Shown here one piece after another: positions 62,860 to 64,000 of a stretch of DNA of 64,000 nt. The DNA is from Clarkia xantiana subsp. parviflora. Its lineage: Eukaryota > Streptophyta > Magnoliopsida > Myrtales > Onagraceae. The stretch spans positions 39,775,105 to 39,839,104 of the forward strand of contig JAPTYO010000004.1 in assembly GCA_036873135.1 (NCBI GenBank). Reading direction: 5' to 3'. Each line of letters starts with the position of its first letter. Within the stretch, counting starts at the first letter, position 1. The notes below the pieces were generated by a model, which was not told where the DNA came from, did not search any database, and worked only from the letters and a program-made list of their open reading frames with translations. A program made the position numbers and the translations under genes.

Positions 62860-64000
62860 ACTATCCACTTTTTATCTATCTTTACATCTTTGTCAACATG
62901 TCTATTCTAGCTGAGAACTTAAGCGTTGTTTACGCTTTTGTACTTAGAAATATTTCGGAAAGAGCGATCAGTAGACGCCTTCCTGCAAGTGATTGTACGC
63001 ATAACAAAATTCTAATGAAGATTAATCTACTTTCGTAGGTACATCTCTATAATACGCATTTTACTTCGGATTAACACAAAGTAACAAACAACGAGCATAT
63101 TACTCATATCAACAACTCAAGACATTATCCTATGCAACTTATATTATGCGGCATCAAGAAGATTATTATCAACAATACAAGCTAAACACTATGTGTAACG
63201 AGGAACTTATGGCATACAACGCCAACATATCTATTATCTACACCAACAAGGAGTTTATTTCTCCATCTATAGCGGCGTCTATCTCAAGAAGATGTCGGCA
63301 ACACAAAGCCATCGCGCTATGTGCACAGTCAACTTATATGTCGCAATGACAACTTGCGGATTATCTACAAAAAGGGACTTATAAAAATTCTCTACTCAAA
63401 GTGACGACTATTCCAAAGACGTCAAATACATGCAATATCTTGGAAAAACACCAAGGTCTACTATCAAAATGACGACTATTCCAAATGCGTCAACAACAAG
63501 CAATATCTTGGATAAACACCAAGATTTACTATTAAAAGTAGCATTCTGCGACATCCTCTTTGCAAGGGCAAACCCAATGCTTACTTCTAAAAAATGGCAT
63601 GCTGTTAAATCCTCTTAGAGGCAAATCCTCATGTTCATAGCCATTCCCTGCATACAAACCAGGATGCGGCACTTAGGTGGGACTGATCATCCCATCTCGG
63701 CGGAAGTCCTCTTATTAGACGACAACCCCACACATCTACAAAGTATGTACATCCCTCTTAAGGGTCCATACGCCATGAAAATACATTCCTTGATAGGATG
63801 GCTTCATGTATACTCAAACTATTCATATCCTCTTAAGGATGCAGACATAATGAAGACCTATACCTTAAGTGGGCAGGCTTCATTCAAAAACGCTAGCAGG
63901 AGCGCACCCTGTTTGAAAAACTCATTAAACTTACAAGTCGAGTCTTGTACAACGTCGCCTTAGAGTGGAACTAAGAGACGGTATAAAGTTAAGTCTTGCT
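62860..64000. other. E5 internal DNA after the second gag, no gene seen
   Basis: AT-richer DNA in which CAA/TAT wording is frequent. Two copies of a 68-bp unit with TGACGACTATTCCAAA and CAATATCTTGGA (63403 and 63471) form a short tandem repeat. The ORF at 63631-63963 has no recognised domain. Confidence 0.6.

Larger units (their letters stand above)
36879..64000 (+). mobile_element. E5: Tat-like element with gag-protease-gag coding order
   Basis: A plus-strand element whose 5' LTR is 36879-37548; the 3' LTR is outside the window. The PBS is TGGCGCCGTCAGCG at 37551-37564. Coding pieces are gag (37600-39477), protease remnant (39443-40039) and a second, partial gag (42029-42490 and 62628-62859). 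The last two pieces are one reading frame once elements E6 and E3 are set aside. No RT, RNase H or integrase is seen up to the window end. It is a non-autonomous or chimeric element, and it is host to E6, E3 and, inside E3, E4. Confidence 0.8.

Overview
This is nuclear DNA of a flowering plant, probably a eudicot. It is a stack of nested LTR retrotransposons around one short gene-bearing island. The evidence is plant-type retroelement lineages (Copia, and Ty3/gypsy of the Tat type with a second, 'archaeal-type' RNase H), plant DNA transposons (MULE, hAT, MITE) and one plant-specific AP2/ERF transcription factor gene of the cytokinin-response-factor (CRF) type. There are no bacterial operons, CRISPR arrays, rRNA or tRNA genes. 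All boundaries were read by eye from paired LTRs and target-site duplications (TSDs).

Left block (1-29297). The outermost element, O, is Tat-like and on the minus strand; its 5' LTR is 27662-29297 and its left end lies outside the window. Its gag was hit twice. A pol-less element, E0 (LARD type), enters from the left edge and ends at 3574. A 22.9-kb Tat element, E1 (3903-26788, TSD CGGTA), is the second hit. E1 was itself hit by an apparently intact Copia element, C1 (6326-12075, TSD GAATT, identical LTRs, 1483-aa polyprotein), and by a pol-less LARD-type element, E2 (14417-23918, TSD ACCGC, identical LTRs). E1 has lost its RT core, carries nonsense codons and has a mutated integrase catalytic residue. 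A short hAT element (28324-29170) sits in the O LTR.

Island (29298-36459). AT-rich, low-copy-looking DNA holds a 3.26-kb non-autonomous MULE with roughly 1.1-kb inverted arms and a 9-bp TSD, a hAT-type MITE inside its loop, and the intact CRF-like gene (34195-35082, minus strand) with its upstream region.

Right block (36460-64000). A partial LTR of the O family (P) is interrupted by a plus-strand element, E5, whose coding order is gag, broken protease, then a second partial gag, with no RT seen. E5 contains a 2-kb LTR element, E6 (40040-42028, TSD AGAAG), with one 417-codon ORF of unknown function. It also contains a LARD-type element, E3 (42491-62622, TSD GAGAT), which in turn contains a Tat element, E4 (47672-59280, TSD TATCC). 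E4 keeps all pol domains but is broken by frameshifts. On the opposite strand, next to its 3' LTR, E4 carries a spliced gene with its own TATA box, resembling the 'putative gypsy type transposon' (Transposase_28) family.

How the parts relate: E0, E2 and E3 are one pol-less family that must use proteins supplied in trans. The related Tat elements, which share PBS type and an LTR motif, are plausible donors. C1 looks the most capable of autonomous movement. The only non-transposon gene is the CRF-like transcription factor.
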